Below are positions 34,047 through 42,179 of a DNA stretch of 64,000 nucleotides, one piece after another (within the stretch, counting starts at the first letter, position 1; each line of letters starts with the position of its first letter). The stretch is taken from the NCBI GenBank assembly GCA_029433415.1, contig JAQTIA010000002.1, positions 509,501 to 573,500 of the forward strand. The letters are read 5' to 3'. The position numbers and the translations under genes were made by a program. Under the pieces are notes generated by a model. It had not been told where the DNA came from. It saw only the letters and a list, made by a program, of their open reading frames with translations, and made no database searches. Origin of the DNA: Acetobacteraceae bacterium ESL0709. Lineage in GTDB: Bacteria; Pseudomonadota; Alphaproteobacteria; Acetobacterales; Acetobacteraceae.

Positions 34047-36179
34047 TTACGGGGCTGAAAAGTTATAATGCACGACCTGACCTGCTGCGGCGGGCGGCAC
34101 AAAGATGTAATATGATCCATGTGCATTCTGGCCTTTAACGTTGTCAACAAGAAGGGTCAGTGTGCCTGACGTCGGTTCATATGAATAATCATTTGTTAAT
34201 GATCCCCCGGGTAACTGGCAGTACTGACTGTCACCATTGAAAACAAGCTTGTTGGGACAGCGCAAGATTTCCACCCCTTCAGGTAAGGTAAAGGTCAGTT
34301 TGTAACTTCTTCCTTTTGACAGGGTGTCCGAGGGGAAAAAGCGTGTAAGGGCAATGCGTCCTGCAGAAAGGACCATATTATTGTTGGTGTTAACAGGCGG
34401 TTTGTTATTGGCTGGCGGATTATTGTTAGTGGGGGGATTGTTATTTGCAGGATTATTCGTCCCATCAATATGCAGTGTATAAAGAGTCACGGTCGATTTA
34501 GTAGCCCCTGGATCCGTTATAGTGACGGTCGTCCCGTTATGAACGACCGCTACGGATGATGATACATCGGCAGGTGTCATTGCATATAGTTCGCCCCCTT
34601 CTTTTACTCTCCAGGCAGAAAGTCTGAAATTCTGTTGGGAGATATTATTAATCGAGAACTGTACCCCCTGTGAGCTTGCTGTATAATCTCTCGTTCTGGC
34701 GTTGACACTGCCATTTGTCGGGAGTTGTGTAACTGTTTGTTTTTGCGTGACTGCGTTGTTAGGGTTGATCGTGTTGGGATTAACACCGCCAAACCATTCG
34801 TTGAGGCTCCATTGGTCGGTTAACTGACTGATTTGTCTGTTTCCATCCACATAATGTTGGGCATAAAGTGGCGAAGATGTTGGTGGTGTCTGCCTTGTGT
34901 TGCGCATATCGACTTCGTAATTGGCAACAAGAACATTTATCTGATTATTGGCATCATTCTTGCCAGCTATCAGCGAAATGCCTGATGAGAAATCCTGCCC
35001 GCCAGCCAATATATTGGGTGTCTCAAAGAGTTTTGAATATAAATAAAAACCTTGTGCCGCATATGAACAGAATCCCGGTTCGTTATTAAACAATCCGAAA
35101 GAAGACGCATCTCCTCGGTAATAATAGGACTTGTCTACTTTTGTATAATTCATATAGATAAGACTTGATACAATATAGGCAGCATTTGTAGCACTTTGAA
35201 GTTTACTGAATACATTAATGTCTGCAAAAGGAGTTACATTCCATTCTGTAACAATACTCTCTATATTGTTATACCCATATTTATTGAGTGTTGACTGTAC
35301 CAAGTCACCATAGTCAATGATATTTTGTGGATCAGCCGTCTTATTGGCGTAATAATGCCATGAATAGAAATCAAGTGGCACATTATTCTGGCGGCAATAG
35401 GATAAAAGGCCGTCTGTATAGGCGCCTCCTGGATTATAACCAGTGGCGACGCCAGCCCCACCAACTTTTGCAGCCGGATCTGCTGCTTTGATAGCGCGTG
35501 CCACTTTCTCGAAAAATTGATAAAATACCTGTTGGTTATTGTTGTTCCAGAATATTGTTAAATCAGGCTCGTTCCAGATTTCCCAATAAGCAACTTTCCT
35601 GGGTAAACCGGTTTGCTGGTAATCACGCGAATAACGCTCAGCTACAGCACGTGCCATTGAAGCATAAATATCAAAATCTTCTGGTGGTTCTGCTCCGCCG
35701 CGATTTGTCCGTCCCACGCGAAAGAGAATTTCACGTTGAACATTATTAGGGTTAACAGACGGATTGTTGTTTAACACTTCTCTAAAATGCTGATCTGTCA
35801 TGGCATAATTGGCATTGGACAGGGCCAATCCTTCATTATGCTGTCTCATTCCAATAGCAGCATTGGGAAATATGGTGCGTCTATTACCAAGATCGGCAAT
35901 GAGCGAAAGTGCAGCACTCCGTTTTTCAGTGGGGATGCTTGGAAGAAACTGACTACTGGTATCATTAGGTACAAAATAGTTGTCTATATCCCCAAAACCA
36001 AGATTATCGTGAAATCTGAAATGCTTGATGCCCAATTGATTAAACTGATCTTCAAGGTCAGGAAATCCTGGCGCGATGGAACGTGGGGTTCCATTTACAC
36101 CGTTTACATCTTTTATCTTCCCAGAGAAACCAGCATTATAATTTATATTATTTATATCTAATGAAAAAAACTTTGTCAT
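34047..36179 (-). CDS. GH39-like glycoside hydrolase with C-terminal beta domain
   Basis: A 710-residue protein. Residues about 40-430 form a (beta/alpha)8 glycosidase like family GH39: acid/base Glu204 in YWEIWNEPDL and nucleophile Glu312 in SIVTEWNVTPF. The nearest functional types are beta-xylosidases and the PslG-type exopolysaccharide endoglycosidases. A jelly-roll region follows to about 570, then a Pro/Asn-rich linker (about 572-600) and a C-terminal beta-sandwich (LTFTLPEGVEILRCP). There is no signal peptide, odd for a linker-bearing polysaccharide enzyme, so another export route or a lost N-terminus should be considered. Asn- and Tyr-rich, AT-rich codons, unlike its neighbours; it sits alone in an insertion and was probably acquired. 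Confidence 0.8.
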   Translation of the reverse strand: MTKFFSLDINNINYNAGFSGKIKDVNGVNGTPRSIAPGFPDLEDQFNQLGIKHFRFHDNLGFGDIDNYFVPNDTSSQFLPSIPTEKRSAALSLIADLGNRRTIFPNAAIGMRQHNEGLALSNANYAMTDQHFREVLNNNPSVNPNNVQREILFRVGRTNRGGAEPPEDFDIYASMARAVAERYSRDYQQTGLPRKVAYWEIWNEPDLTIFWNNNNQQVFYQFFEKVARAIKAADPAAKVGGAGVATGYNPGGAYTDGLLSYCRQNNVPLDFYSWHYYANKTADPQNIIDYGDLVQSTLNKYGYNNIESIVTEWNVTPFADINVFSKLQSATNAAYIVSSLIYMNYTKVDKSYYYRGDASSFGLFNNEPGFCSYAAQGFYLYSKLFETPNILAGGQDFSSGISLIAGKNDANNQINVLVANYEVDMRNTRQTPPTSSPLYAQHYVDGNRQISQLTDQWSLNEWFGGVNPNTINPNNAVTQKQTVTQLPTNGSVNARTRDYTASSQGVQFSINNISQQNFRLSAWRVKEGGELYAMTPADVSSSVAVVHNGTTVTITDPGATKSTVTLYTLHIDGTNNPANNNPPTNNNPPANNKPPVNTNNNMVLSAGRIALTRFFPSDTLSKGRSYKLTFTLPEGVEILRCPNKLVFNGDSQYCQLPGGSLTNDYSYEPTSGTLTLLVDNVKGQNAHGSYYIFVPPAAAGQVVHYNFSAP

Positions 36180-36479
36180 TATATTTACTCTTTATAAAAT
36201 AATATTTTTAATAATAAATTAATAATTCTATATCATATAGAACAGATATATCTAATATAAAATCATTATATTAGTCAATAAATATTTTTATATATTAATA
36301 TATAGTTTATTTTATACAAAATTATTTTATTTAATATTAATGAATTATTATATAAATATCGATATAAAATAGAATTTTTGTTGCGTATTCATACCGTTTC
36401 CTGGAGTGTCAGGTGCTCTAAGGAAAGAATTGAGAAGCGTTTTTATGCCGGAAACAATGAGGTGTCTTCAGCAGGTAGA
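36180..36479. other. Very AT-rich segment upstream of the glycosidase gene
   Basis: The first 200 bp is nearly all A and T with many TTATAT/ATAAAT motifs and gives no coding frame. It probably holds the glycosidase promoter. The remaining part (about 36380-36479) has decayed, possibly transposase-derived sequence. Confidence 0.4.
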
Positions 36480-36600
36480 TCATGCGGAAAAACATTTCAC
36501 AATCCATCGTTCTGGCAGCAGCACAAAATTCCATTTTTTATCAGAAGACCTGACGATTCCAGGGAATATTCCTTGATTTTTAGCAGCCTCGTAGTCTCGA
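36480..36600 (-). pseudogene. IS5-family transposase C-terminal remnant
   Basis: The minus-strand frame reads ...DYEAAKNQGI...KKWNFVLLPERWIVKCFSA then a stop at 36480. It lines up with the RGFVLLPRRWVVERSFAW block holding the catalytic Glu of IS5-type DDE transposases, with the ERSF Glu changed to Lys-Cys-Phe. The match begins exactly at the edge of the right 81-bp repeat. A dead fragment, useful as a hint of how the insertion arose. Confidence 0.6.
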
Positions 36601-36605
36601 CTTGC

Positions 36606-36686
36606 TTTATCCGCGAGCAGGGCGGTCTTTAAAGAGCGGGCATCTGACTGAAAGGCTGTACCCTGCCCATAAGAGCAGGAACAGGG
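36606..36686. repeat. Right copy of 81-bp direct repeat (3' end of nickel permease gene)
   Basis: It matches 33731-33811 at 78 of 81 positions. On the plus strand it still spells the ureG end FIREQGGL-stop; on the minus strand it encodes the last 26 residues of the nickel permease, which stops at 36607. Confidence 0.9.
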
Positions 36687-37566
36687 CAATGATGGAAGCG
36701 CCCAACCCTTCAGCATGGTCTCCGCACCAGTTCAGGAAAGCCAGGAGGGAAGGCGCTTTCACGTCAAGGAGTGAGCCAAGTTCCATTCCGCCAACAGAAA
36801 GGGCGATAAGACTGGAGAGAATGGTGACGCCCAAGCGGTAGTGGGCACGTCCGCGTGAAGCTTTACTTTGTGTTTCCTTCCAGGCACGGACCATAAGGAT
36901 ATTGTCCAGACTATCAATTAGCGCCATTGCTCCGGTAAAAAGCAGGGGGAGCAACAGGCAGATCATGATTGCCTGTCCGGCGGCATGGCGGGCGGAAGTC
37001 AGGCTCAGAAGGCTGATCTCGCTGGCTGTATCAAACCCGAGGCCGAAGAGCATGCCCAACAGGATAACTTGCCATCCTTTCCAGCCATGAGAGCGCTTCA
37101 AAGGGAAAAGGCGGTTATGGCTGGTGTTGTAGCGCGTGTCTTCCGGGAGGCGTAGCTGCCTTAAGGCGGAATATGCTGTTATTAGCCCCATAACCAGCAG
37201 GAAACAGGAAGAGATTGCCCCTCCTATGAGTCCTCCTTTAAGGTGGAGCCACTGAAAAAGAAGTGAAGAGGGCAGGGCGATAAGGATAATTGTGGCGGCA
37301 ATCACAATGGTGGAATGGCCAAGCGAGAAATAAAGCCCGATCAGATAGGGTCTTTGCCCTCGCTCCATGAGCTGGCGCGTGATGGTGTCGATGGCGGTAA
37401 TATGATCGGCATCCAGTGCGTGACGTGCGCCGAAAACCCATGCTAGCAAAGCCGCTCCGAGTATGATCGGGTTGTGGAGTGCGGCAAGAGCGGCAAGCCC
37501 CCAGAGGAAGAGATTGGCAAGAAACAGGCAGGCCAGGAGGAGGGTTGGGGGCGTGACGCGTATCAT
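36607..37566 (-). CDS. NiCoT-family nickel/cobalt permease
   Basis: A 319-residue inner-membrane protein of the HoxN/NixA/NicT family. The signature His-x4-Asp-His lies in ARHALDADHITAIDT near residues 47-61, followed by LGHSTIVI and GMLFGLGFDTASEISLL, all family hallmarks. About eight membrane helices. It imports Ni2+ with high affinity for the urease coded next to it. The start is 3 bp after the stop of the upstream permease gene, so the two form an operon converging on urease. Confidence 0.95.
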   Translation of the reverse strand: MIRVTPPTLLLACLFLANLFLWGLAALAALHNPIILGAALLAWVFGARHALDADHITAIDTITRQLMERGQRPYLIGLYFSLGHSTIVIAATIILIALPSSLLFQWLHLKGGLIGGAISSCFLLVMGLITAYSALRQLRLPEDTRYNTSHNRLFPLKRSHGWKGWQVILLGMLFGLGFDTASEISLLSLTSARHAAGQAIMICLLLPLLFTGAMALIDSLDNILMVRAWKETQSKASRGRAHYRLGVTILSSLIALSVGGMELGSLLDVKAPSLLAFLNWCGDHAEGLGASIIALFLLLWAGYSLSVRCPLFKDRPARG

Positions 37567-37569
37567 GGC

Positions 37570-39183
37570 TTAATGTTCCGCCTTTTCAGTTTCGCCATTA
37601 TGTTTCAGGCCTGCACAGAGAGAACAGACAATTTTTTCAAGGCGAAGTGAATAAAGCATGTCGGGTCGTTCAAAACCATCCTCACAGCTTTCACATTCAT
37701 AAATTGTGGCACTGGCCTGACCGGAAGGCAGAAAACGTGGTTCTTCTATTCCGTCATGATCGCGCCGCCGGTAGGTGCGCCCTCCTGTAACCCATGCCAG
37801 AAGGGGTGTGACAATGAAGGCTGTCAGCACGGCAATCATGGCGGAATAGGGTTGCAGGGCAGGGCCAAAGACATTTTTATAGGTCAGAACGGAAGCAAGA
37901 GTAGCGAGCAGAAAGGCCGTTACCCCGACAGGATTGATGGCTGGCAGCATTTCCCGCCGATATTCTGGCTCTTTGGGTGACAGGCCGAAGAGATATTTAT
38001 TCAGCACGATATCGGCACAGACTGTCATGATCCAGGCAAGTGCACAGTCTGCATAGAGGCTGAGGATGGACTGTAGAACGGAAAACATGTTGCCTTCCAT
38101 CAGGGCCAGCGCGATGAGCAGGTTAATGACGAGAAAGATCAACCGCCCAGGGAAATGTCCTGTCAGGCGTGTATAGGCGCTGGTCCATGCCAGGGAACCT
38201 GAATAGGCATTGGTGACGTTGATCTTGATCTGGCTGATCACGACCAGCACAACGGCGAGGAACATGGCAAGTGAGGGAGAGCAGAATGTGCCGAGTGCTG
38301 CAAGAAATTGCTGTACAGGTTCCTGAGCGAGGGCAGGGCCAACCTTATGAAGAATGAAAAGGCAAAGAAAAGCACCGATGATCTGCTTGAGGGCGCCCAG
38401 TACGACCCAGCCTGGACCGGCAGCGATCATGCTGCTCCACCATGCAATGCGGTTCTGAGGCGTTTTATTGGGCATAAAACGCAGATAATCAATCTGTTCG
38501 CCAATTTGTGCCATCATGGCCAGAGCGACACCTGCTGAAAGTGTGATGGCCGGGATGGAGAGGTGCTCATGGCCAGAAAGTCCCTCAAAGGCAAGGAAAC
38601 TGGGTATCAGGGATGGTTGTGTCGAGGTGAGATAAAGTACGGGACCCAGCATCAGTAGTAGCCAGAGCGGTGTGGTCCAGACCTGCATTTTGGTCAATGC
38701 TTTCATCCCATACAGGACAAAGGGAAAGACAATCAGCGTGGAGATGAGATATCCGGCCCAGAGAGGCAGGCCCGTCCCGAGCTCCAGTCCCTGTGCCATA
38801 ATGGAGCCTTCAAGCGCAAAGAGGATGCAGGTAAAGCTTGCAAAAACAAGTGAGGTAAGAATAGACCCGCTATAACCAAAACCGGCACCGCGTGAAATGA
38901 GGTCAAGATCGATATTGTAACGTGAAGCGTACCAGGCGAGGGGGAAACTCCCCGCAAAAATGAGTACAGCTGCAAGAAGGATGCCCAGAACTGCATTCAA
39001 TGCCCCATAAGAGAGGGAGATGGAAGCCCCGATGGAGAAATCAGCCAGATAGGCGATTCCCCCCAGAGCTGTAATAGCAACCGTAACCGGAGACCAGCGG
39101 CGATAGGAACTTGGTGCATAGCGCAGGGGGTAATCGTCCTGAGAGCGATTGGTTGCATGATCATGCGGACTCTTTCGGGGCAT
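37570..39183 (-). CDS. NCS1-type permease with C-terminal CxxC/CxxC tail
   Basis: A 537-residue protein with about twelve membrane helices, of the purine-cytosine permease (NCS1) group; the early GGIAYLADFSIGASISL and the later QIKINVTNAYSGSLAW match the group's substrate helices. Substrates in the family include purines, allantoin, hydantoins and cytosine. The cytosolic C-terminus (about 470-537) holds Cys497-x2-Cys500 and Cys520-x2-Cys523, a zinc-ribbon-like pair unusual for the family. Operon with the nickel permease suggests import of a urea precursor or a linked nitrogen source; this is inference. Cys-based metal sensing by the tail is possible. Confidence 0.8.
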   Translation of the reverse strand: MPRKSPHDHATNRSQDDYPLRYAPSSYRRWSPVTVAITALGGIAYLADFSIGASISLSYGALNAVLGILLAAVLIFAGSFPLAWYASRYNIDLDLISRGAGFGYSGSILTSLVFASFTCILFALEGSIMAQGLELGTGLPLWAGYLISTLIVFPFVLYGMKALTKMQVWTTPLWLLLMLGPVLYLTSTQPSLIPSFLAFEGLSGHEHLSIPAITLSAGVALAMMAQIGEQIDYLRFMPNKTPQNRIAWWSSMIAAGPGWVVLGALKQIIGAFLCLFILHKVGPALAQEPVQQFLAALGTFCSPSLAMFLAVVLVVISQIKINVTNAYSGSLAWTSAYTRLTGHFPGRLIFLVINLLIALALMEGNMFSVLQSILSLYADCALAWIMTVCADIVLNKYLFGLSPKEPEYRREMLPAINPVGVTAFLLATLASVLTYKNVFGPALQPYSAMIAVLTAFIVTPLLAWVTGGRTYRRRDHDGIEEPRFLPSGQASATIYECESCEDGFERPDMLYSLRLEKIVCSLCAGLKHNGETEKAEH

Positions 39184-39646
39184 CAGTAACTCTCCTGTGA
39201 CCTGAGATGATGGCAGTCGTATAATATATAACGATAACGAAACTATTAATCAATCGTTATGTTTTTATTGAGAAAAAATAAATATAAATCAAAGGGTTAA
39301 ATTACTTTTTCTTGTGTGAAAAGCGTCGCGACGCTTCGGTGTAATCAGACGAAAAAGGGAGACTTTTTTGTCTGTGGGGTGTGGTGGTTTTCGCCACTCT
39401 TTCAAAGTGGCGGATACCTATCAAGGTGACGGCCTTTTAGGCGAATAAGAGTGCGAATCCATTGGAGACACTTTCTGGTTAGTCAGCTATGACAGCAAAA
39501 TAAACATTACGATACAATAACATTCATGCCAGGGAGAAAAATTTATATTTTGTTGACAATTAGTTCTTGTCGGAATCGTAACGAATAAGTTAGCGTTAAA
39601 GAGCGTCGGACGTGTAACATATAACGAGCATAAGTGAGCCCGTGTT
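39184..39646. promoter_or_regulatory. Divergent regulatory region with several AACG/CGTT repeats
   Basis: A 463-bp region with no gene. ATAACGAT (39228-39235) and ATCGTTAT (39253-39260) form an inverted repeat with a 17-bp spacer, 45-77 bp upstream of the NCS1 permease. On the other side are GACAA-N7-TTGTC (39555-39571), TAACG...CGTTA (about 39579-39598) and GTAACATATAACG (39614 onward) before the outer-membrane gene, plus TTGACA at 39553. Repeated TATAAC/GTTAT-type half-sites on both sides suggest shared control by a Fur/Zur-type metal regulator; identity unproven. Confidence 0.4.
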
Positions 39647-40636
39647 ATGCAAGATTTTTTACCTTATTCTGTGTGGCGGCCTGTTAGGAAACTATGCAGG
39701 ATTATTGCGATTTCCACAGCCATAATGGGTGTTTCTTCCCTGAAGGCGCAGGCCAGTCAATGGTATACAGGGTCACTTGTGGCGCCTTCTGCAACGACAG
39801 ATGCCGGGACATGGAATATCGAGCCTTATTATTCCTATGAGCAGCCTATGGGTTATTTTAATGCCCATGGAGGTACAGGGCCAATCCAGCGTCCGGTCCA
39901 GAGAAGCTTCTCCAATTCAACATTGTGGAAATATGGTCTTACGCCCGATGTGACTGTCCAAATTCATACGATTGTCAATTATCAATGGAAGCACACGGAA
40001 GGTCACTCTCATGGCCCCAAAATGGCAGACCTGCCATTTGATGCCATATACCGTTTTCTTGATCCTGATCCGAAACGATATATTCCGGCTTTAAGTATTC
40101 TGGCAGGAATTGTCTTTCCTGTAGGTGATTATAACAGGCTGGGCCATCGTCAGGATGGGGTCGGGAATGGCTCTTATGTATTCCGCCTGGCGTTTATTGA
40201 GCAGTCTACCTATACTCTACCGGGCGATCATGAGCTTCGTTTGCGTGTCTGGAACTGGTTTCGTAGGGCTTTAACGTCGCCGAAGCTGAAGGATACGACC
40301 AGTTATGGTACATTCGAGGGGTTTCGAGGGCGTGCTCAGCCGGGCATGAGCGGGCAGACGGGATTTGCTGTTGAATATGGCATCACTCAAAGGTGGGTGT
40401 TGGCGATGGATTTAACCCATGACTGGAGTAACGGCGCGCGTGTCAGGGGATATGATCTTCACGGGCGCTATGCACGTAAGATTGGCAATGCCTCGACGGA
40501 CTGGCAGATTGCGCCGGCTATAGAATATAACTGGAATGCCAGATGGGGTGTAATTGTTGGCTCACAATTCTATTTCGCCGGCCATAATACGGGGATTGAG
40601 GTTTTCCCGCAAATTGCGATCAATGCATTTTTTTAA
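39647..40636 (+). CDS. Outer-membrane beta-barrel protein
   Basis: A 329-residue exported protein. The N-terminus has basic residues (RPVRKLCR), a hydrophobic core (IIAISTAIMGVSSL) and an AQA cleavage site near residue 35. The rest is amphipathic beta-strands with many Trp/Tyr/Phe, ending in a Phe, the usual outer-membrane barrel signature. It resembles the MetA-degradation/'transporter' OMP group, of unknown substrate. A His-Gly-His loop (TEGHSHGPKM, near residue 125) could touch a metal. It is divergent from the NCS1-nickel operon and may admit its substrate through the outer membrane; inference. Confidence 0.75.
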   Translation: MQDFLPYSVWRPVRKLCRIIAISTAIMGVSSLKAQASQWYTGSLVAPSATTDAGTWNIEPYYSYEQPMGYFNAHGGTGPIQRPVQRSFSNSTLWKYGLTPDVTVQIHTIVNYQWKHTEGHSHGPKMADLPFDAIYRFLDPDPKRYIPALSILAGIVFPVGDYNRLGHRQDGVGNGSYVFRLAFIEQSTYTLPGDHELRLRVWNWFRRALTSPKLKDTTSYGTFEGFRGRAQPGMSGQTGFAVEYGITQRWVLAMDLTHDWSNGARVRGYDLHGRYARKIGNASTDWQIAPAIEYNWNARWGVIVGSQFYFAGHNTGIEVFPQIAINAFF

Positions 40637-40812
40637 TTGATTAAAGGTGAGGGTTTATTTTTCAGAAAAATCAAAGAGGTGGCGATGCGCGTTACTGGCA
40701 CAGCATCACGAATATTATGGCTCATCCAGTGCTGTATGATCCATCGCCGCATGATGGATCTTGCAAACTTGTCAGCTGTAATCAGGTTTTGTTTTTCTAT
40801 TCCATCAGGCAC

Positions 40813-40840
40813 AAGGCTCCTTAAAGGAGCTTTGTCATTT
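40813..40840 (+). terminator. Weak terminator hairpin
   Basis: AAGGCTCC (40813-40820) and GGAGCTTT (40826-40833) with a 5-nt loop, followed by TTTgtcattttg. About 180 bp beyond the outer-membrane gene. The DNA between (40637-40812) shows no convincing gene. Confidence 0.5.
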
Positions 40841-40923
40841 TGAAATTATCGACATGTCCTGTCGCAAGATTCAGGCGGATCAGTCTTTCTTGCCCACTGT
40901 TGACAGTATGAAGCTCATTCTTA

Positions 40924-41848
40924 GAATCTGACCGGAAAAAGGATTGAGTGATTTCAGAAGGATATGATTCATTGTTGTTGAACAAAAACACAATGGATAT
41001 TCAATGGCCTGGACTGAAACCACCCGCCGGCAGTATCGTCGCGATGATCTGATATATGCAAGTGATTTACGTGATGAGAAATGGGTTCTGATAGAGCCTA
41101 TGATGCTGCGTTCCAAAAGACTTGGCAGACCCAGACATACAGATCTGCGTCGTGTTGTTGAGGCTTTGCTTATATTGTGACGACGGGTTGTCAATGGAGA
41201 CAGCTCCCTCCTCATTTTTCGCCTTTCACAACGGTTCATGGCTATTTTTACAAATGGCTCAGAGCAGGACGCTGGGAAAGCATCAAATCATCTTCTGGTC
41301 ATGATGTCGCGTGAGCAGGAGGGAAAGGAAGCAACGCCGAGTGTTGGTATCATTGACAGCCAGTCTGTCAAAACGGCAGAAAATGGCGGTCCACGTGGCT
41401 ATCTATGATGCTGGAAAGAGGATCAAGGGACGCAAACGTCATATCCTGACCGCCCCCCAGAGACATATCATTACGGCAGTTGTTCATTCTGCTGATTTTC
41501 AGGAACGTGATGGAGCCTTGTTGGTCATTGAAAGAACCCGGAATTTATTCCCCTGGTTGAGGAAAATCATTGGTGATGGAGGATATGCCGGCCCCAAATT
41601 GAGGCACAATCTTTGCAGGCTGGAAGAATGGAAAATGGAGATCGTAAAGCGCTTTGACCTTAAAAAGGCTTTTGTGGTTCTGCCCAAACGCTGGATCGTC
41701 GAACGCAGCTTTGCCTGGATAGGACGTTGTAGACGACTTGCAAGGGACGTCGAGGCAACAACAGCTTCATCAAAAGCATGGCTCCTCATCGTCATGGTAA
41801 GCCTTATGCTGCGCCGAAATGTTCATTCCTGATTTCCCAAAAGGGCTC
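40924..41848 (+). mobile_element. IS5-family insertion sequence, inactive
   Basis: About 925 bp. Proposed ends GAATCTGACCGGAAAA (left) and GAGCCCTTTTGGGAAA (right, reversed) are imperfect 16-bp inverted repeats. They are flanked by TTA on both sides (40921-40923 and 41849-41851), agreeing with the 3-bp TNA target duplication of some IS5 groups. It contains a frameshifted DDE transposase gene. Confidence 0.65.
41004..41832 (+). pseudogene. Frameshifted IS5-family transposase
   Basis: The reading jumps frame at about 41170 (missing base, stop TGA at 41178), at about 41287 (extra base in ATCAAATC) and at about 41398-41406 (CTAT inserted). Pieced together it shows the N-terminal DLRDEKWVLIEPM, the first Asp in IIDSQSVKTAENGG, the second in IIGDGGYAGPKL and the Glu in KRWIVERSFAWIGR. 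All catalytic residues survive, but at least three breaks are too many for programmed frameshifting. Confidence 0.85.
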
Positions 41849-42179
41849 TTATTGGAATGCCGCGTGCCAGAAAGAAAGACTGTATATTTGTACATGCTTT
41901 GACTGTGTGTTAGATAAAATAAAATTACTTGTTTTTCATTTTTTAGTAATATGTCTATTTTAATTAGATATAATAAATTAATGATTTTAATAATATTATG
42001 AATTCTAGATCATATTTTTCATTATATATTTTAAATTCATGTGTGAATTAGAATGAGAGGTTGTTACTAATATTTTTAATGAAATTAATTATACAAATAT
42101 TTTCCTTATTTGAGATGATTTTTCTGCTGATTATGTCATAATCGTGGCAGGTAATGGGACGTTTTGAAAAGGAACAGCG
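41849..42179. other. AT-rich intergenic region
   Basis: 331 bp with A/T-rich runs and no coding frame of note. It probably carries the promoter of the next gene, which has an AAGGA site 6 bp before its ATG. Confidence 0.35.

Larger units (their letters stand above)
33812..36605. mobile_element. AT-rich insertion carrying a GH39-like gene
   Basis: A 2794-bp segment between the two 81-bp direct repeats. It splits what was a tight convergent junction of ureG and the nickel permease gene. Contents: two hairpins at 33.9 kb, one glycosidase gene, a very AT-rich 300-bp stretch and a transposase remnant at the right edge. No complete transposase or integrase, so how it moved is unknown. Confidence 0.7.

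Noticed and set aside
40637-40843. A 68-residue ORF right after the outer-membrane protein
   Set aside because: It starts with TTG on the stop codon boundary, has no ribosome site and has no recognisable sequence.
41166-41410. Programmed ribosomal frameshift in the IS5-type transposase
   Set aside because: No slippery A/T heptamer is seen at the breaks, and there are at least three breaks in both directions, which fits decay and not programmed frameshifting.
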